64,000 bases of DNA from Pseudomonas marginalis (GTDB lineage Bacteria > Pseudomonadota > Gammaproteobacteria > Pseudomonadales > Pseudomonadaceae). The stretch spans positions 1,860,001 through 1,924,000 of the forward strand of contig NZ_VTFG01000002.1 of NCBI RefSeq assembly GCF_008692035.1. Direction: 5' to 3'. The notes beneath the pieces were generated by a model. It did no database searches. It was not told where the DNA came from and saw only the letters and a program-made list of their open reading frames with translations. The translations under genes were made by a program, and so were the position numbers. Of the stretch, positions 34,771 to 44,588 are shown one piece after another (position 1 is the stretch's first letter; each line of letters opens with the position of its first letter).

Positions 34771-36039
34771 TTAGCCGTTGAACACATCATCCACGCTTTG
34801 CAGCGGGTAGTTTTTCGGATACGGCAGGGTGGCCACACCGGTCTCGATCGCGGCCTTGGCCACGGCATCGGAGATCAGGGTGATCAGGCGCTTATCCATT
34901 GGTTTCGGGATGATGTACTCACGACCGAATTCCAGCTTGGCGCCACCGTAGGCGTCGCACACGTCCTGAGGCACCGGCAGCTTGGCCAGTTCACGCAGGG
35001 CGTTGGCGGCAGCCACTTTCATCTCTTCGTTGATGCGCTTGGCGCGAACGTCCAGGGCACCACGGAAGATGAACGGGAAGCCCAGCACGTTGTTGACCTG
35101 GTTCGGGTAGTCCGAACGACCGGTGGCCATGATCACGTCGTCGCGGGTGGCGTGGGCCAGTTCCGGGGCGATTTCCGGATCAGGGTTGGAGCAGGCGAAC
35201 ACGATCGGGTTGGCCGCCATGGACTTCAGGCCTTCAGCGCTCAGCAGGTTCGGGCCGGACAGGCCGACAAACACGTCGGCACCGTTCAGGGCGTCAGCCA
35301 GGGTACGCTTGGAGGACGGGTGAGCAAACATCGCCTTGTACTGGTTCAGGTCGGTACGCTCGGACTGGATCACGCCCTTGCTGTCGATCATATAGATGTT
35401 TTCCAGCTTGGCGCCCATGCTGACGATCAGCTTCATGCAGGAGATGGCCGCAGCGCCGGCGCCCAGGCAGACGATCTTGGCGTCAGCCAGGGTCTTGCCG
35501 GCGATTTCCAGGGCGTTGATCATGCCGGCCGCGGTGACGATCGCGGTGCCGTGCTGGTCATCGTGGAATACCGGAATGTCGCACTGCTCGATCAGGGCCT
35601 TTTCGATCTCGAAGCACTCAGGTGCCTTGATGTCTTCCAGGTTGATGCCACCGAAGGTGATGGAAATGCGCTTGACCGTGTCGATGAAAGCCTGCGGGCT
35701 CTCGGAGTCGACTTCGATATCGAAAACGTCGATGCCGGCGAAGCGCTTGAACAGCACGCCCTTACCTTCCATGACTGGCTTGGAGGCCAGTGGGCCGAGG
35801 TTACCCAGGCCGAGAATCGCGGTGCCATCGGAAATCACTGCAACCAGGTTGCCTTTGCCGGTGTACTTGTACGCCAGTTCGGGGTCGCGGGCGATTTCAC
35901 GTACGGGCTCGGCCACGCCAGGGCTATAGGCCAGCGACAGGTCGCGGGCGGTGGCGGTGGCTTTGGTGAGCTCTACACTCAGCTTTCCTGGACGAGGATG
36001 GGCATGATATTCGAGAGCGGCAGTTTTCAAATCAGACAT
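34771..36039 (-). CDS. maeB: Malic enzyme (NADP-type, without PTA domain)
   Basis: 422 aa. It shows the malic enzyme N-terminal domain (SLAYSPGVAEP), the metal/active-site segment (HDDQHGTAIV) and the NAD(P)-binding GAGAAA. It decarboxylates malate to pyruvate with NADP or NAD. E. coli MaeB carries an additional phosphotransacetylase-like domain of about 330 residues that is absent here, as in other short bacterial forms. Cofactor preference was not determined. Confidence 0.93.
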   Translation of the reverse strand: MSDLKTAALEYHAHPRPGKLSVELTKATATARDLSLAYSPGVAEPVREIARDPELAYKYTGKGNLVAVISDGTAILGLGNLGPLASKPVMEGKGVLFKRFAGIDVFDIEVDSESPQAFIDTVKRISITFGGINLEDIKAPECFEIEKALIEQCDIPVFHDDQHGTAIVTAAGMINALEIAGKTLADAKIVCLGAGAAAISCMKLIVSMGAKLENIYMIDSKGVIQSERTDLNQYKAMFAHPSSKRTLADALNGADVFVGLSGPNLLSAEGLKSMAANPIVFACSNPDPEIAPELAHATRDDVIMATGRSDYPNQVNNVLGFPFIFRGALDVRAKRINEEMKVAAANALRELAKLPVPQDVCDAYGGAKLEFGREYIIPKPMDKRLITLISDAVAKAAIETGVATLPYPKNYPLQSVDDVFNG

Positions 36040-36220
36040 ATCGGCATTCCGCTTTTACTGTTGGTCGACGGACCGCCGAGGATACTCGTGTCGTAAAGTC
36101 CCTACAAGACTGGGCAGTCACAGGTGTCAAGGGCCCTGCACTAAGACTTTCGGCCAAGAGCCACGGGATACAAGGGCTCAACTGTTCACAATCGACTTAA
36201 AAAATGTCTACAATTTTTTC

Positions 36221-37027
36221 TCAAGGCGTCGATTTGAGCATGCCCGGATCGGTCAACGGCAGAAGCCAGCGCGCCTGACCTTTTTTCAGCCCGCCGCGTC
36301 GCGAGCGATCCTGTACCCAGCCCCGCGCCTCAACAGTGCGGCCTTGCAGACCATTGAGCGTGGCAGCATCGAATTGGCTGACCAGAACAGGGGCGATGCG
36401 TAATACCAGTGATCCCTGCATTTCAATCCAGATACCGCCACGATTGCGCTTTACCTGGCTGACCCGGCCACTGAGCACGGCAAACCCGGAGCGTTTGAGC
36501 TGCGCCACAGACTGTACCGGCGATTGGCGCCACAGGCCCAGGCGCGCTTTACGGGCGCTGTTTTCAGCCGCCTGCTGACAGGCGACGAGATCGACATTCG
36601 GCGCCACGCCGACCTGGAACCCCAGGCCCTCGGCCAACAGTTGCGCCTCCAGGTTCTCACCGTCGGCACCATAGAGGTGGGCCAGGGTGCGGCCGTAATG
36701 ATCCTTGCGATCACGCCCCGGCACCAGGCCGACACGACCACCGCTGGCATCCACCAACGCCTGCAGACGTTGGCGCGCGGCGACCGCGAAAGGCTCGTCG
36801 GCGCGCCCCTTCTTGCCGGTTTCCGGGGCATTGATACCGATCATCCGCACACTGCGGCCATCCTTGAGGCGCACCGTATCGCCATCCACCACCCGCTGCA
36901 CGTCCACGCGGGCCAGGGCCGTCGGCGCGGGGCAGAATACCTCGGCCTGCACGGCCGTCACCCAAATCGCAGGCACAAAAAAGGCGCCCGCAAGGGACGC
37001 CTTTTTCAACAGCTGGCAAAAGCCCAT
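36221..37027 (-). CDS. Secreted thermonuclease (SNase) family protein
   Basis: 268 aa. A signal peptide (residues 1-28, ending AVQAE) is followed by an SNase domain. Residues equivalent to the staphylococcal catalytic set are present: Asp48/Asp50 (VDGDTV), Arg61, Glu69 (APET) and Arg113 (YGR), with the same Arg-Glu spacing. A second, OB-like C-terminal part (about 175-268) extends it. It could be a periplasmic nuclease. The gene lies just 14 bp beyond rpmE on the same strand and may be read through from it. Confidence 0.85.
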   Translation of the reverse strand: MGFCQLLKKASLAGAFFVPAIWVTAVQAEVFCPAPTALARVDVQRVVDGDTVRLKDGRSVRMIGINAPETGKKGRADEPFAVAARQRLQALVDASGGRVGLVPGRDRKDHYGRTLAHLYGADGENLEAQLLAEGLGFQVGVAPNVDLVACQQAAENSARKARLGLWRQSPVQSVAQLKRSGFAVLSGRVSQVKRNRGGIWIEMQGSLVLRIAPVLVSQFDAATLNGLQGRTVEARGWVQDRSRRGGLKKGQARWLLPLTDPGMLKSTP

Positions 37028-37041
37028 AAGGCTTTTGAGCC

Positions 37042-37275
37042 TTACTCTGCTGGAGTAGCAGCAGGCTTCTTGCCGAAAGCACCAAAGCGATCTGCGAAGC
37101 GCTGTACACGGCCGCCGGTGTCCAGAGTTTTCTGCTTACCGGTGTAGAACGGGTGGCACTCGTTGCATACGTCAGTACCCAGTGGCTTGCACAGGTTCGA
37201 GCGAGTTTCGAACTTGTTGCCGCAGCTGCAGGTTACTTCGATGGTTTCGTACGCTGGATGGATATCGGCTTTCAT
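37042..37275 (-). CDS. rpmE: 50S ribosomal protein L31 (zinc-binding form)
   Basis: 77 aa. Zinc ligands Cys16, Cys18, Cys37 and Cys40 are present, identifying the Cys-containing type. HPFYTGKQK is the family signature. The Ala/Pro-rich C-terminal tail (KKPAATPAE) is a common addition in Pseudomonas. It is divergent from priA across 230 bp. Confidence 0.97.
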   Translation of the reverse strand: MKADIHPAYETIEVTCSCGNKFETRSNLCKPLGTDVCNECHPFYTGKQKTLDTGGRVQRFADRFGAFGKKPAATPAE

Positions 37276-37505
37276 GGTGACTTCCTCGGGCTAGCGTGCC
37301 GCCACTCGACACTATTGTCGAATACCGCACGTAATTAGGCCGCGGATTCTACCAGACCTTTTTAAACGCGCAAGCGGCGACACCCATCGCGTGTCAACAT
37401 AAAAGCACCTTTCATCAGAAAACTGGCGGCTACCCCAAGCCTCTCCCGGTCTGCTAGGCTCCCGCCCCTGCGCCACCGCCTGCCTTTATAGATGAGACCT
37501 CTCGC

Positions 37506-39725
37506 GTGCCCGACGCCATTTTGCGCCTAGCCCTGCCCTCGCCCCTGCGCCGCCTGTTCGACTACCGGGCCCCGGCCGGTGTGCTGCGTGCGCAGTTGCA
37601 GCCGGGCATGCGCGTGCGCGTGCCGTTTGGCCGTCGGGAGATGATCGGCATCCTGGTGGAAGTCGCCGACCACAGTGAAGTGCCGGCCGAGAAGCTCAAG
37701 CCGGCCATCGCCCTGCTCGATGCCACGCCGCCGTTGCCGCCCGCGCTGTTCAAGCTGTGCCTGTGGACCGCCCAGTATTACCAGCACAGCCTCGGTGACA
37801 CGCTGAGCTGGGCACTGCCGGTGCTGTTGCGCCAGGGCGAACTGGCCGAAACGCGCCAGGAGCGCTTCTGGTCGACGGTGCCCGGCGCACGCCTCGACGA
37901 CCCGCGCATCGCCCGCGCCCCGCGCCAGCGTGAAGCCCTGGCGACCCTGGCCCAGCATCCCCACGGCGTCGCCCATCAGCTATTGAGCAAGCTGATGCTG
38001 AGCAAGGACAGCCTCGACCTGTTGCTGGCCAAGGGCCTGGTACAGGTGGAAATCCGCAGGCACGCCCCCGACCCGCGCCACGAACACTGGCTGGCCCAGC
38101 CCGAACTGCCGCTGAACCCTGAACAACGCGCCGCCTATGAAGCGATTCGCGCAGGTTTCGACAGCTTCCATGCGTTCCTGCTGGCGGGCGTCACCGGCAG
38201 CGGCAAGACCGAAGTCTATTTGCAGCTGATCCGCGAAACCCTGCAGGCCGGCAAACAGGCACTGGTGCTGATCCCCGAGATCAACCTGGGCCCGCAGACC
38301 CTGGCGCGCTTCGAGCAGCGTTTCAATGCGCGCATCGCCCTGGTGCACTCGGCGGTCAATGACCGTGAACGCCTGGAGTCGTGGCTGGCGGCGCGGGATG
38401 GCGAAGCCGACATTATTATCGGCACCCGCTCGGCGCTGTTCACGCCGATGAAAAATCCCGGGCTGATCATCATCGACGAGGAGCACGACGGCTCCTATAA
38501 ACAGCAGGAAGGCCTGCGCTACCACGCCCGCGACCTGGCGCTGGTGCGCGCGCGCCAGGAAGACATCCCGATTGTGCTGGGCTCGGCCACACCCTCCCTG
38601 GAAAGCCTGCACAACGCCTACACCGGTCGTTACGGGCTGCTGCGCCTGAACGAGCGCGCCGGCGGCGCCAAGCAACCACGCTTCCTGCGCCTGGACGTAA
38701 AAAGCCGGCCGCTGGACAGCGGCATTTCCGGGCCGATGCAACAAGCTATCGGCCAGACCCTGGCGGCCGGCCAGCAGGTCTTGGTGTTTCTCAACCGCCG
38801 GGGCTTTGCGCCGACGCTGCTGTGCCATGACTGCGGCTGGATGTCCGAGTGCGAGCGTTGCGATGCGCGCATGACCGTGCACCAGCGCCATGGCGAACTG
38901 CGTTGCCACCATTGCGGCCATGTGGAACGTGTACCGCGCCATTGCCCGCAGTGCGGCAAGGTCGACCTGCGTCCGGTGGGCGCAGGCACCGAGCGCGCCG
39001 AGGAGCGCCTGGGCATTCTGTTCCCGGACTACCCGGTTTTGCGGGTCGACCGCGACAGCACCTCGCGCAAGGACGCCATGAACCAGCTGTTCGCCACCAT
39101 CCAGAAGGGCCAGCCGTGCATCCTCGTGGGCACACAGATGCTCGCCAAAGGGCACCACTTCCCCCGGGTGACCCTGGTGTCGATCCTGGATGCCGACGGC
39201 GGCCTGTTTTCCGGCGACTTTCGCGCCAGCGAGCGCATGGCGCAGCTGATCGTGCAGGTCGCCGGGCGTGCCGGGCGCGCCGAGGAGCCGGGCAAGGTGA
39301 TTATCCAGACCCACCTGGCCGACCATCCGTTGCTGATTCAACTGACCGAACAAGGCTACTTTGCCTTCGCCGAACAGGCGCTGAGCGAACGCCGCTCCGC
39401 CGGCCTGCCGCCCTTTGCGCACCTGGCGCTGTTGCGCGCCGAAGCCCATAAACCGGGGCAGGCCGAGGGTTTTCTGGATGAAGCCTGCAGCGCCGCCGAA
39501 CGCTTGCTCGGCGAGCTGGGGCTGAGCGGCATCGAATTGCTCGGCCCGGTACCCGCGCCCATGGAGCGTCGTGCCGGGCGTTATCGTGCCCAGCTACTCT
39601 TGCAGGCCACGTCCCGCGCACCGTTGCATCGCCTATTAAGTAGCTGGTTACTTGCGCTGGAGCAAATGCCCAGTGGCCGCCAGGTGCGATGGTCGTTGGA
39701 TGTAGACCCGGTAGATTTGTATTAA
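37506..39725 (+). CDS. priA: Primosomal replication helicase PriA
   Basis: 739 aa. An N-terminal DNA-binding domain precedes Walker A GVTGSGKT (residues 228-235) and the DEEHD box. A zinc-binding region with paired cysteines (CHDCGWMSECERC ... CHHCGH ... CPQCG) is inserted in the C-terminal helicase lobe. It restarts stalled forks by loading the replisome. The GTG start gives MPDAILRLALPSP, and no better start lies upstream. The rpmE/priA pairing is usual in Pseudomonas. Confidence 0.96.
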   Translation: MPDAILRLALPSPLRRLFDYRAPAGVLRAQLQPGMRVRVPFGRREMIGILVEVADHSEVPAEKLKPAIALLDATPPLPPALFKLCLWTAQYYQHSLGDTLSWALPVLLRQGELAETRQERFWSTVPGARLDDPRIARAPRQREALATLAQHPHGVAHQLLSKLMLSKDSLDLLLAKGLVQVEIRRHAPDPRHEHWLAQPELPLNPEQRAAYEAIRAGFDSFHAFLLAGVTGSGKTEVYLQLIRETLQAGKQALVLIPEINLGPQTLARFEQRFNARIALVHSAVNDRERLESWLAARDGEADIIIGTRSALFTPMKNPGLIIIDEEHDGSYKQQEGLRYHARDLALVRARQEDIPIVLGSATPSLESLHNAYTGRYGLLRLNERAGGAKQPRFLRLDVKSRPLDSGISGPMQQAIGQTLAAGQQVLVFLNRRGFAPTLLCHDCGWMSECERCDARMTVHQRHGELRCHHCGHVERVPRHCPQCGKVDLRPVGAGTERAEERLGILFPDYPVLRVDRDSTSRKDAMNQLFATIQKGQPCILVGTQMLAKGHHFPRVTLVSILDADGGLFSGDFRASERMAQLIVQVAGRAGRAEEPGKVIIQTHLADHPLLIQLTEQGYFAFAEQALSERRSAGLPPFAHLALLRAEAHKPGQAEGFLDEACSAAERLLGELGLSGIELLGPVPAPMERRAGRYRAQLLLQATSRAPLHRLLSSWLLALEQMPSGRQVRWSLDVDPVDLY

Positions 39726-39835
39726 GCCTGGCCATAGGTCCTGCGAAGGTTGGCAAGCCCGCCCTCGCCACGGATAATGCCCAGTTTTTCCACCTGCGCA
39801 TCGCGCGCCGCCGCTTGCGGTCGAAAGAGAACACC

Positions 39836-41572
39836 ATGAAAGACACCATTCGCCAGCTGATCCAACAAGCCCTCACCCAACTCGTCAACGAAGGTGTGTT
39901 GCCTGAAGGCCTGACGCCGGCGATCCAGGTGGAAAACACCCGCGACAAGACCCACGGCGACTTCGCCAGCAACATCGCGATGATGCTGTCCAAGCCGGCC
40001 GGCATGAAGCCGCGCGACCTGGCGGAAAAAATCATCGCCGCGCTGCCTGCCGACGAGAGCGTTACCAAGGCCGAAATCGCCGGCCCGGGCTTTATCAACT
40101 TCTTCCAGAACACCCAGGCCCTGGCTTCACGCCTGGATGCGGCCCTGGCCGACGCCAGGATCGGCGTACGCAAGGCCGGCCCGGCTCAGCGCGTGGCCAT
40201 CGACCTGTCGGCGCCCAACCTGGCCAAGGAGATGCATGTCGGTCACCTGCGCTCGACCATCATCGGCGACGGCGTGGCCCGGGTCCTGGAGTTTCTCGGC
40301 GACACCGTGATCCGCCAGAACCACGTAGGCGACTGGGGCACTCAGTTCGGCATGCTGATGGCCTACCTGCAGGAAAACCCGATCACCAGCAACGAGCTGT
40401 CGGACCTGGAGAACTTCTACCGCGCCGCCAAGAAGCGTTTCGACGAATCCGAAGAGTTCGCCGATCGCGCCCGCGGCCTGGTGGTCAAGCTGCAAGCCGG
40501 CGACAAGGAATGCCTGGAACTGTGGGGCCGCTTCCGCGAGATCTCGCTGTCCCACTGCCAGGAAATCTACGAGTTGCTCAACGTCAAGCTGACCATGGCC
40601 GACGTGATGGGCGAAAGCGCCTACAACGACGACCTGATCAACGTGGTCAACGACCTCAAGGCCAAGGGCCTGCTGGTGGAGAGCAACGGCGCGCAGTGCG
40701 TGTTCCTCGATGAATTCAAGACCGCCGACGGCGAGCCGCTGCCGGTGATCATCGTCAAGGCCGATGGCGGCTACCTCTACGCCACCACCGACCTCGCGGC
40801 CGTGCGCTACCGCAGCGGCGTGCTCAAGGCCGACCGTGCGCTGTATTTCGTCGACCAGCGCCAGGCCCTGCACTTCCAGCAGGTGTTCGAAGTGGCACGT
40901 CGCGCCGGTTTCGTCACCCATCCGATGCACATGGAGCACATGGGCTTCGGCACCATGAACGGCGCCGATGGCCGCCCGTTCAAGACCCGCGATGGCGGCA
41001 CCGTCAAGCTGATCGACCTGCTCAACGAAGCCCAGGACCGCGCCTACAACCTGGTGAAGGAAAAGAACCCGGAGCTGGCCGAGGCCGACCTGCGCAATAT
41101 TGCCCGCGTGGTGGGGATTGGCGCGGTGAAATACGCCGACCTGTCCAAGCACCGCACCAGCGACTACAGCTTCAACTTCGAACTGATGCTCAACTTCGAG
41201 GGCAACACCGCGCCGTACCTGCTGTACGCCTACACCCGCGTGGCCGGTGTGTTCCGCAAGCTGGGCAAGGACTTCAGCGAAGTCGAAGGCCGCATCGTGC
41301 TGGACGCGCCCCATGAACAGGAGCTGGCCGCCAAGCTGGCGCAATTCGGCGAAGTACTGAACAGCGTCGGCGAGAAAGGCACGCCGCATATCCTGTGCAC
41401 CTACCTGTACGAAGTCGCCGGGTTGTTCTCCAGCTTCTACGAGAACTGCCCGATCCTCACCGCCGACGACGAAGCCCAGAAGCAAAGTCGCCTGCGCCTC
41501 GCCGCACTGGCTGGACGGACCCTCAAGCAAGGCCTGGAACTGTTGGGCCTGGAAACTCTGGAGCGTATGTAA
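39836..41572 (+). CDS. argS: Arginyl-tRNA synthetase
   Basis: 578 aa class I synthetase. The HIGH-type motif is HVGH (residues 134-137), and the N-terminal Add-1 and C-terminal DALR anticodon-binding domains are present. The ATG at 39836 was chosen because the frame upstream overlaps the priA 3' end and is not family-like. One base separates its stop from the next TTG start. Confidence 0.97.
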   Translation: MKDTIRQLIQQALTQLVNEGVLPEGLTPAIQVENTRDKTHGDFASNIAMMLSKPAGMKPRDLAEKIIAALPADESVTKAEIAGPGFINFFQNTQALASRLDAALADARIGVRKAGPAQRVAIDLSAPNLAKEMHVGHLRSTIIGDGVARVLEFLGDTVIRQNHVGDWGTQFGMLMAYLQENPITSNELSDLENFYRAAKKRFDESEEFADRARGLVVKLQAGDKECLELWGRFREISLSHCQEIYELLNVKLTMADVMGESAYNDDLINVVNDLKAKGLLVESNGAQCVFLDEFKTADGEPLPVIIVKADGGYLYATTDLAAVRYRSGVLKADRALYFVDQRQALHFQQVFEVARRAGFVTHPMHMEHMGFGTMNGADGRPFKTRDGGTVKLIDLLNEAQDRAYNLVKEKNPELAEADLRNIARVVGIGAVKYADLSKHRTSDYSFNFELMLNFEGNTAPYLLYAYTRVAGVFRKLGKDFSEVEGRIVLDAPHEQELAAKLAQFGEVLNSVGEKGTPHILCTYLYEVAGLFSSFYENCPILTADDEAQKQSRLRLAALAGRTLKQGLELLGLETLERM

Positions 41573-41573
41573 G

Positions 41574-42275
41574 TTGGCTGCCAAGAAAAAACCTGCACCC
41601 AAGCGCGGCGCCAGCCGCTACCAGGCCCCGGCGAAGAAGCCGATCCCAGGCTGGTTGTGGATGGCCATCGGCCTCACGGTCGGCGCGTTTATCGTGTTCC
41701 TGATGAAGCTGGACCCAGGCCAGGGCGATGACGTCAAACGGGTCAAGCAGGAGCAGCAGAAGGCCACGAAAATGGCCGAAGCCAACAAGACTGCACCGAG
41801 CCCGACAGCACCGGTAAAGCCGAAGTACGACTTCTATACGCTGCTGCCGGAATCGGAAGTGATCGTGCCGCCTGACGCCGTGCCGGAGAAAACCCTGCCG
41901 ACGCCGCAAGTGCCGACCACCCCGGTAACCCCGGCAGAAGCCGCGAAAATCGATACCGCCCGGGCCCAGGCGGCGTTGGCCGGGATTACTCCGCCGCCAG
42001 CACCACCGGTTGCCGAAACCAAGGCCGCGCCGGTGACCAAGTTCTTCCTGCAGGCGGGCTCGTTCCCGAAGCAGGCCGATGCGGATCGCGTGCGTGCGCA
42101 GATCATTCTGTTGGGCCAGACTGTGACGGTGGAGTCCGGCACGGTGAAGGACGCGACCTGGTATCGCGTGCTGGTGGGGCCGTTCAGCAACCGCGAACAG
42201 CTCACCGTGGCGCAGAAGCAATTGGCCGGCGCCGGGTTTAGCAACCTGTTGTTACAACAGCGCCAGAGCCGCTGA
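41574..42275 (+). CDS. SPOR-domain inner-membrane protein (FtsN-like)
   Basis: 233 aa. A basic cytoplasmic tail (AAKKKPAPKRGASRY) leads to one TM (about 26-46), a Pro/Ala-rich linker and a C-terminal SPOR domain (about 155-230, FFLQAGSFPKQADADRV). This is the layout of FtsN. Its place between argS and hslV matches the FtsN-like gene of Pseudomonas (and ftsN-hslVU of E. coli). The start is TTG at 41574, one base after the argS stop. It probably binds septal glycan during division. Confidence 0.88.
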   Translation: MAAKKKPAPKRGASRYQAPAKKPIPGWLWMAIGLTVGAFIVFLMKLDPGQGDDVKRVKQEQQKATKMAEANKTAPSPTAPVKPKYDFYTLLPESEVIVPPDAVPEKTLPTPQVPTTPVTPAEAAKIDTARAQAALAGITPPPAPPVAETKAAPVTKFFLQAGSFPKQADADRVRAQIILLGQTVTVESGTVKDATWYRVLVGPFSNREQLTVAQKQLAGAGFSNLLLQQRQSR

Positions 42276-42298
42276 TTCGGGCTCAACTTCGATAAAAA

Positions 42299-42388
42299 TG
42301 TGGGCGGGGGCTTGCCCCCGATGGCGGTGTATCAGTCGCCGAAAATATTGACTGATCTACCGCTATCGGGGGCAAGCCCCCTCACACA
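42299..42388. repeat. REPIN (variant) between the SPOR gene and hslV
   Basis: Inverted arms TGTGGGCGGGGGCTTGCCCCC and GGGGGCAAGCCCCCTCACACA show a few mismatches (GGGC for GGGA; CTCACACA for CTCCCACA). The centre differs from the copies at 34.6 and 44.5 kb, with a GTATCAGTCGCC ... ATTGACTGATCTACC inverted pair. It is a more diverged family member. Confidence 0.8.
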
Positions 42389-42533
42389 GTTGGTTTTGCA
42401 GCGCTCTGAAATGGGTGTCAGACCGATAAACACCACTCGTCCGCCATAAACCCCCATGGTTGAAATCCCCCCCGCCACCCCCATATGAGTTTCCATCAGG
42501 GCATTTTCGCCCCGCTGCGTGGAGACTCTCCCC

Positions 42534-43064
42534 TTGACCACCATCGTTTCAGTACGTCGCCACGGCAAAGTCGTCATGGGCGGCGACGGCCAGGTTTCCC
42601 TGGGCAATACCGTGATGAAAGGCAATGCGAAAAAAGTGCGTCGCCTGTATCACGGCCAGGTCCTCGCCGGTTTTGCCGGTGCAACCGCCGACGCCTTCAC
42701 CCTCTTCGAGCGTTTCGAAGGCCAGCTGGAAAAACACCAGGGCCACCTCGTACGCGCCGCGGTCGAACTCGCCAAGGAATGGCGCACCGACCGCTCCCTC
42801 AGCCGCCTGGAAGCCATGCTGGCCGTCGCCAACAAAGATGCGTCCCTGATCATCACCGGTAACGGCGATGTGGTTGAACCTGAACATGGCCTGATCGCCA
42901 TGGGCTCCGGCGGCGGGTATGCACAAGCCGCAGCCAGCGCACTGTTGAAGAAAACCGACCTGTCGGCCCGCGAAATCGTCGAGACCGCCCTGGGCATCGC
43001 CGGCGATATCTGCGTGTTCACCAACCACAACTTCACCATTGAGGAGCAGGACCTCGCCGAGTAA
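42534..43064 (+). CDS. hslV: ATP-dependent protease peptidase subunit HslV
   Basis: 176 aa. Removal of the initiator exposes the catalytic Thr of TTIVSVRRHG, so the TTG at 42534 must be the start; GGAG lies 9 bases before it. An upstream in-frame GTG would bury the threonine. The GFAGATAD segment and the Gly-rich GSGGGYA loop are typical. It forms the dodecameric peptidase of HslUV. Confidence 0.96.
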   Translation: MTTIVSVRRHGKVVMGGDGQVSLGNTVMKGNAKKVRRLYHGQVLAGFAGATADAFTLFERFEGQLEKHQGHLVRAAVELAKEWRTDRSLSRLEAMLAVANKDASLIITGNGDVVEPEHGLIAMGSGGGYAQAAASALLKKTDLSAREIVETALGIAGDICVFTNHNFTIEEQDLAE

Positions 43065-43101
43065 GCCACAGGCTTATTCCCGCTTGAGGCCGCCAAACAC
43101 T

Positions 43102-44439
43102 ATGTCCATGACTCCCCGCGAAATCGTCCATGAACTCAATCGCCATATCATCGGCCAGGACGATGCCAAGCGCGCCGTTGCCATCGCGCTGCGTAACCGC
43201 TGGCGCCGGATGCAACTGCCCGAAGAATTGCGCGTTGAAGTAACACCGAAGAACATCCTGATGATCGGCCCGACCGGCGTCGGTAAAACCGAGATCGCGC
43301 GACGCCTGGCCAAGCTGGCCAACGCGCCGTTCATCAAGGTCGAAGCGACCAAGTTCACCGAAGTCGGCTATGTGGGCCGCGATGTCGAGTCGATCATTCG
43401 TGATCTGGCCGACGCTGCCCTGAAGCTGCTGCGCGAGCAGGAAATGACCAAGGTCAGCCACCGCGCCGAAGACGCCGCCGAAGAACGCATCCTCGACGCC
43501 CTGCTGCCACCGGCGCGCATGGGCTTCAACGAAGATGCCGCACCGGCCTCGGATTCCAACACCCGCCAGCTGTTCCGCAAGCGCCTGCGTGAAGGCCAGT
43601 TGGACGACAAGGAAATCGAGATCGAAGTCGCTGAAGTCTCTGGCGTCGACATCTCCGCACCGCCTGGCATGGAAGAAATGACCAGCCAGTTGCAGAATCT
43701 GTTCGCCAACATGGGCAAGGGCAAGAAGAAAAGCCGCAAGCTCAAGGTCAAGGACGCGCTGAAGCTGGTACGCGATGAAGAAGCGGGACGCCTGGTCAAC
43801 GACGAAGAGCTCAAGGCCAAGGCCCTGGAAGCCGTTGAGCAGCATGGCATCGTGTTTATCGACGAGATCGACAAGGTCGCCAAGCGCGGCAACTCCGGCG
43901 GCGTCGATGTATCCCGCGAAGGTGTGCAGCGCGACCTGCTGCCGCTGATCGAAGGCTGCACCGTCAATACCAAGCTGGGCATGGTCAAGACCGACCACAT
44001 CCTGTTTATCGCTTCGGGTGCGTTCCACCTGAGCAAGCCAAGCGACCTGGTGCCCGAGCTGCAAGGCCGGCTGCCGATTCGCGTAGAGCTGAAGGCGCTG
44101 ACCCCCGGCGACTTCGAGCGCATCCTCAGCGAACCCCATGCGTCGCTCACCGAGCAGTACCGTGAGCTGCTGAAAACCGAAGGGCTGGGCATCGAGTTCC
44201 TGCCGGACGGTATCAAGCGCCTGGCGGAGATTGCCTGGCAGGTCAACGAGAAGACCGAGAACATCGGTGCGCGCCGCCTGCACACCTTGCTTGAGCGCCT
44301 GCTTGAGGAAGTGTCCTTCAGCGCCGGCGACATGGCCGGGGCGCAGAATGGCGTAGCGATCAAGATCGACGCCGACTACGTCAACAGCCACCTGGGCGAA
44401 TTGGCGCAGAACGAGGACTTGTCGCGGTATATTCTGTAA
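43102..44439 (+). CDS. hslU: HslU ATPase/unfoldase
   Basis: 445 aa. Walker A GPTGVGKT is at residues 56-63; the I-domain and Walker B IVFIDEID follow. The C-terminal LSRYIL tail docks into HslV. The ATG at 43102 gives MSMTPREIVHELN, the usual N-terminus, 37 bp after hslV in the same operon. Likely heat-shock regulated by family precedent; no sigma32 promoter was identified here. Confidence 0.97.
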   Translation: MSMTPREIVHELNRHIIGQDDAKRAVAIALRNRWRRMQLPEELRVEVTPKNILMIGPTGVGKTEIARRLAKLANAPFIKVEATKFTEVGYVGRDVESIIRDLADAALKLLREQEMTKVSHRAEDAAEERILDALLPPARMGFNEDAAPASDSNTRQLFRKRLREGQLDDKEIEIEVAEVSGVDISAPPGMEEMTSQLQNLFANMGKGKKKSRKLKVKDALKLVRDEEAGRLVNDEELKAKALEAVEQHGIVFIDEIDKVAKRGNSGGVDVSREGVQRDLLPLIEGCTVNTKLGMVKTDHILFIASGAFHLSKPSDLVPELQGRLPIRVELKALTPGDFERILSEPHASLTEQYRELLKTEGLGIEFLPDGIKRLAEIAWQVNEKTENIGARRLHTLLERLLEEVSFSAGDMAGAQNGVAIKIDADYVNSHLGELAQNEDLSRYIL

Positions 44440-44467
44440 GCCTCACACAGAACTGCTTTGCTTCAAA

Positions 44468-44556
44468 TGTGGGAGGGGGCTTGCCCCCGATAGCGGTGGA
44501 TCAGTCAGCTTATCTATAGCTGACCCACTGCAATCGGGGGCAAGCCCCCTCCCACA
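44468..44556. repeat. REPIN (TGTGGGAG type) after hslU
   Basis: Almost identical to the element at 34599-34687, including the centre (ATAGCGGTGGATCAG, CACTGCAAT). Only a handful of substitutions are seen, such as GACCAGCCAG versus GATCAGTCAG. The match over the non-palindromic centre indicates movement as a unit. Confidence 0.85.
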
Positions 44557-44588
44557 TTTTTAAGCCGGTTTATTCAAGAGCACCTCAT

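Noticed and set aside
39301..41602. Long minus-strand frames across priA and argS
   Set aside because: Both strands open because of GC bias; the + strand proteins carry all motifs of PriA and ArgS.
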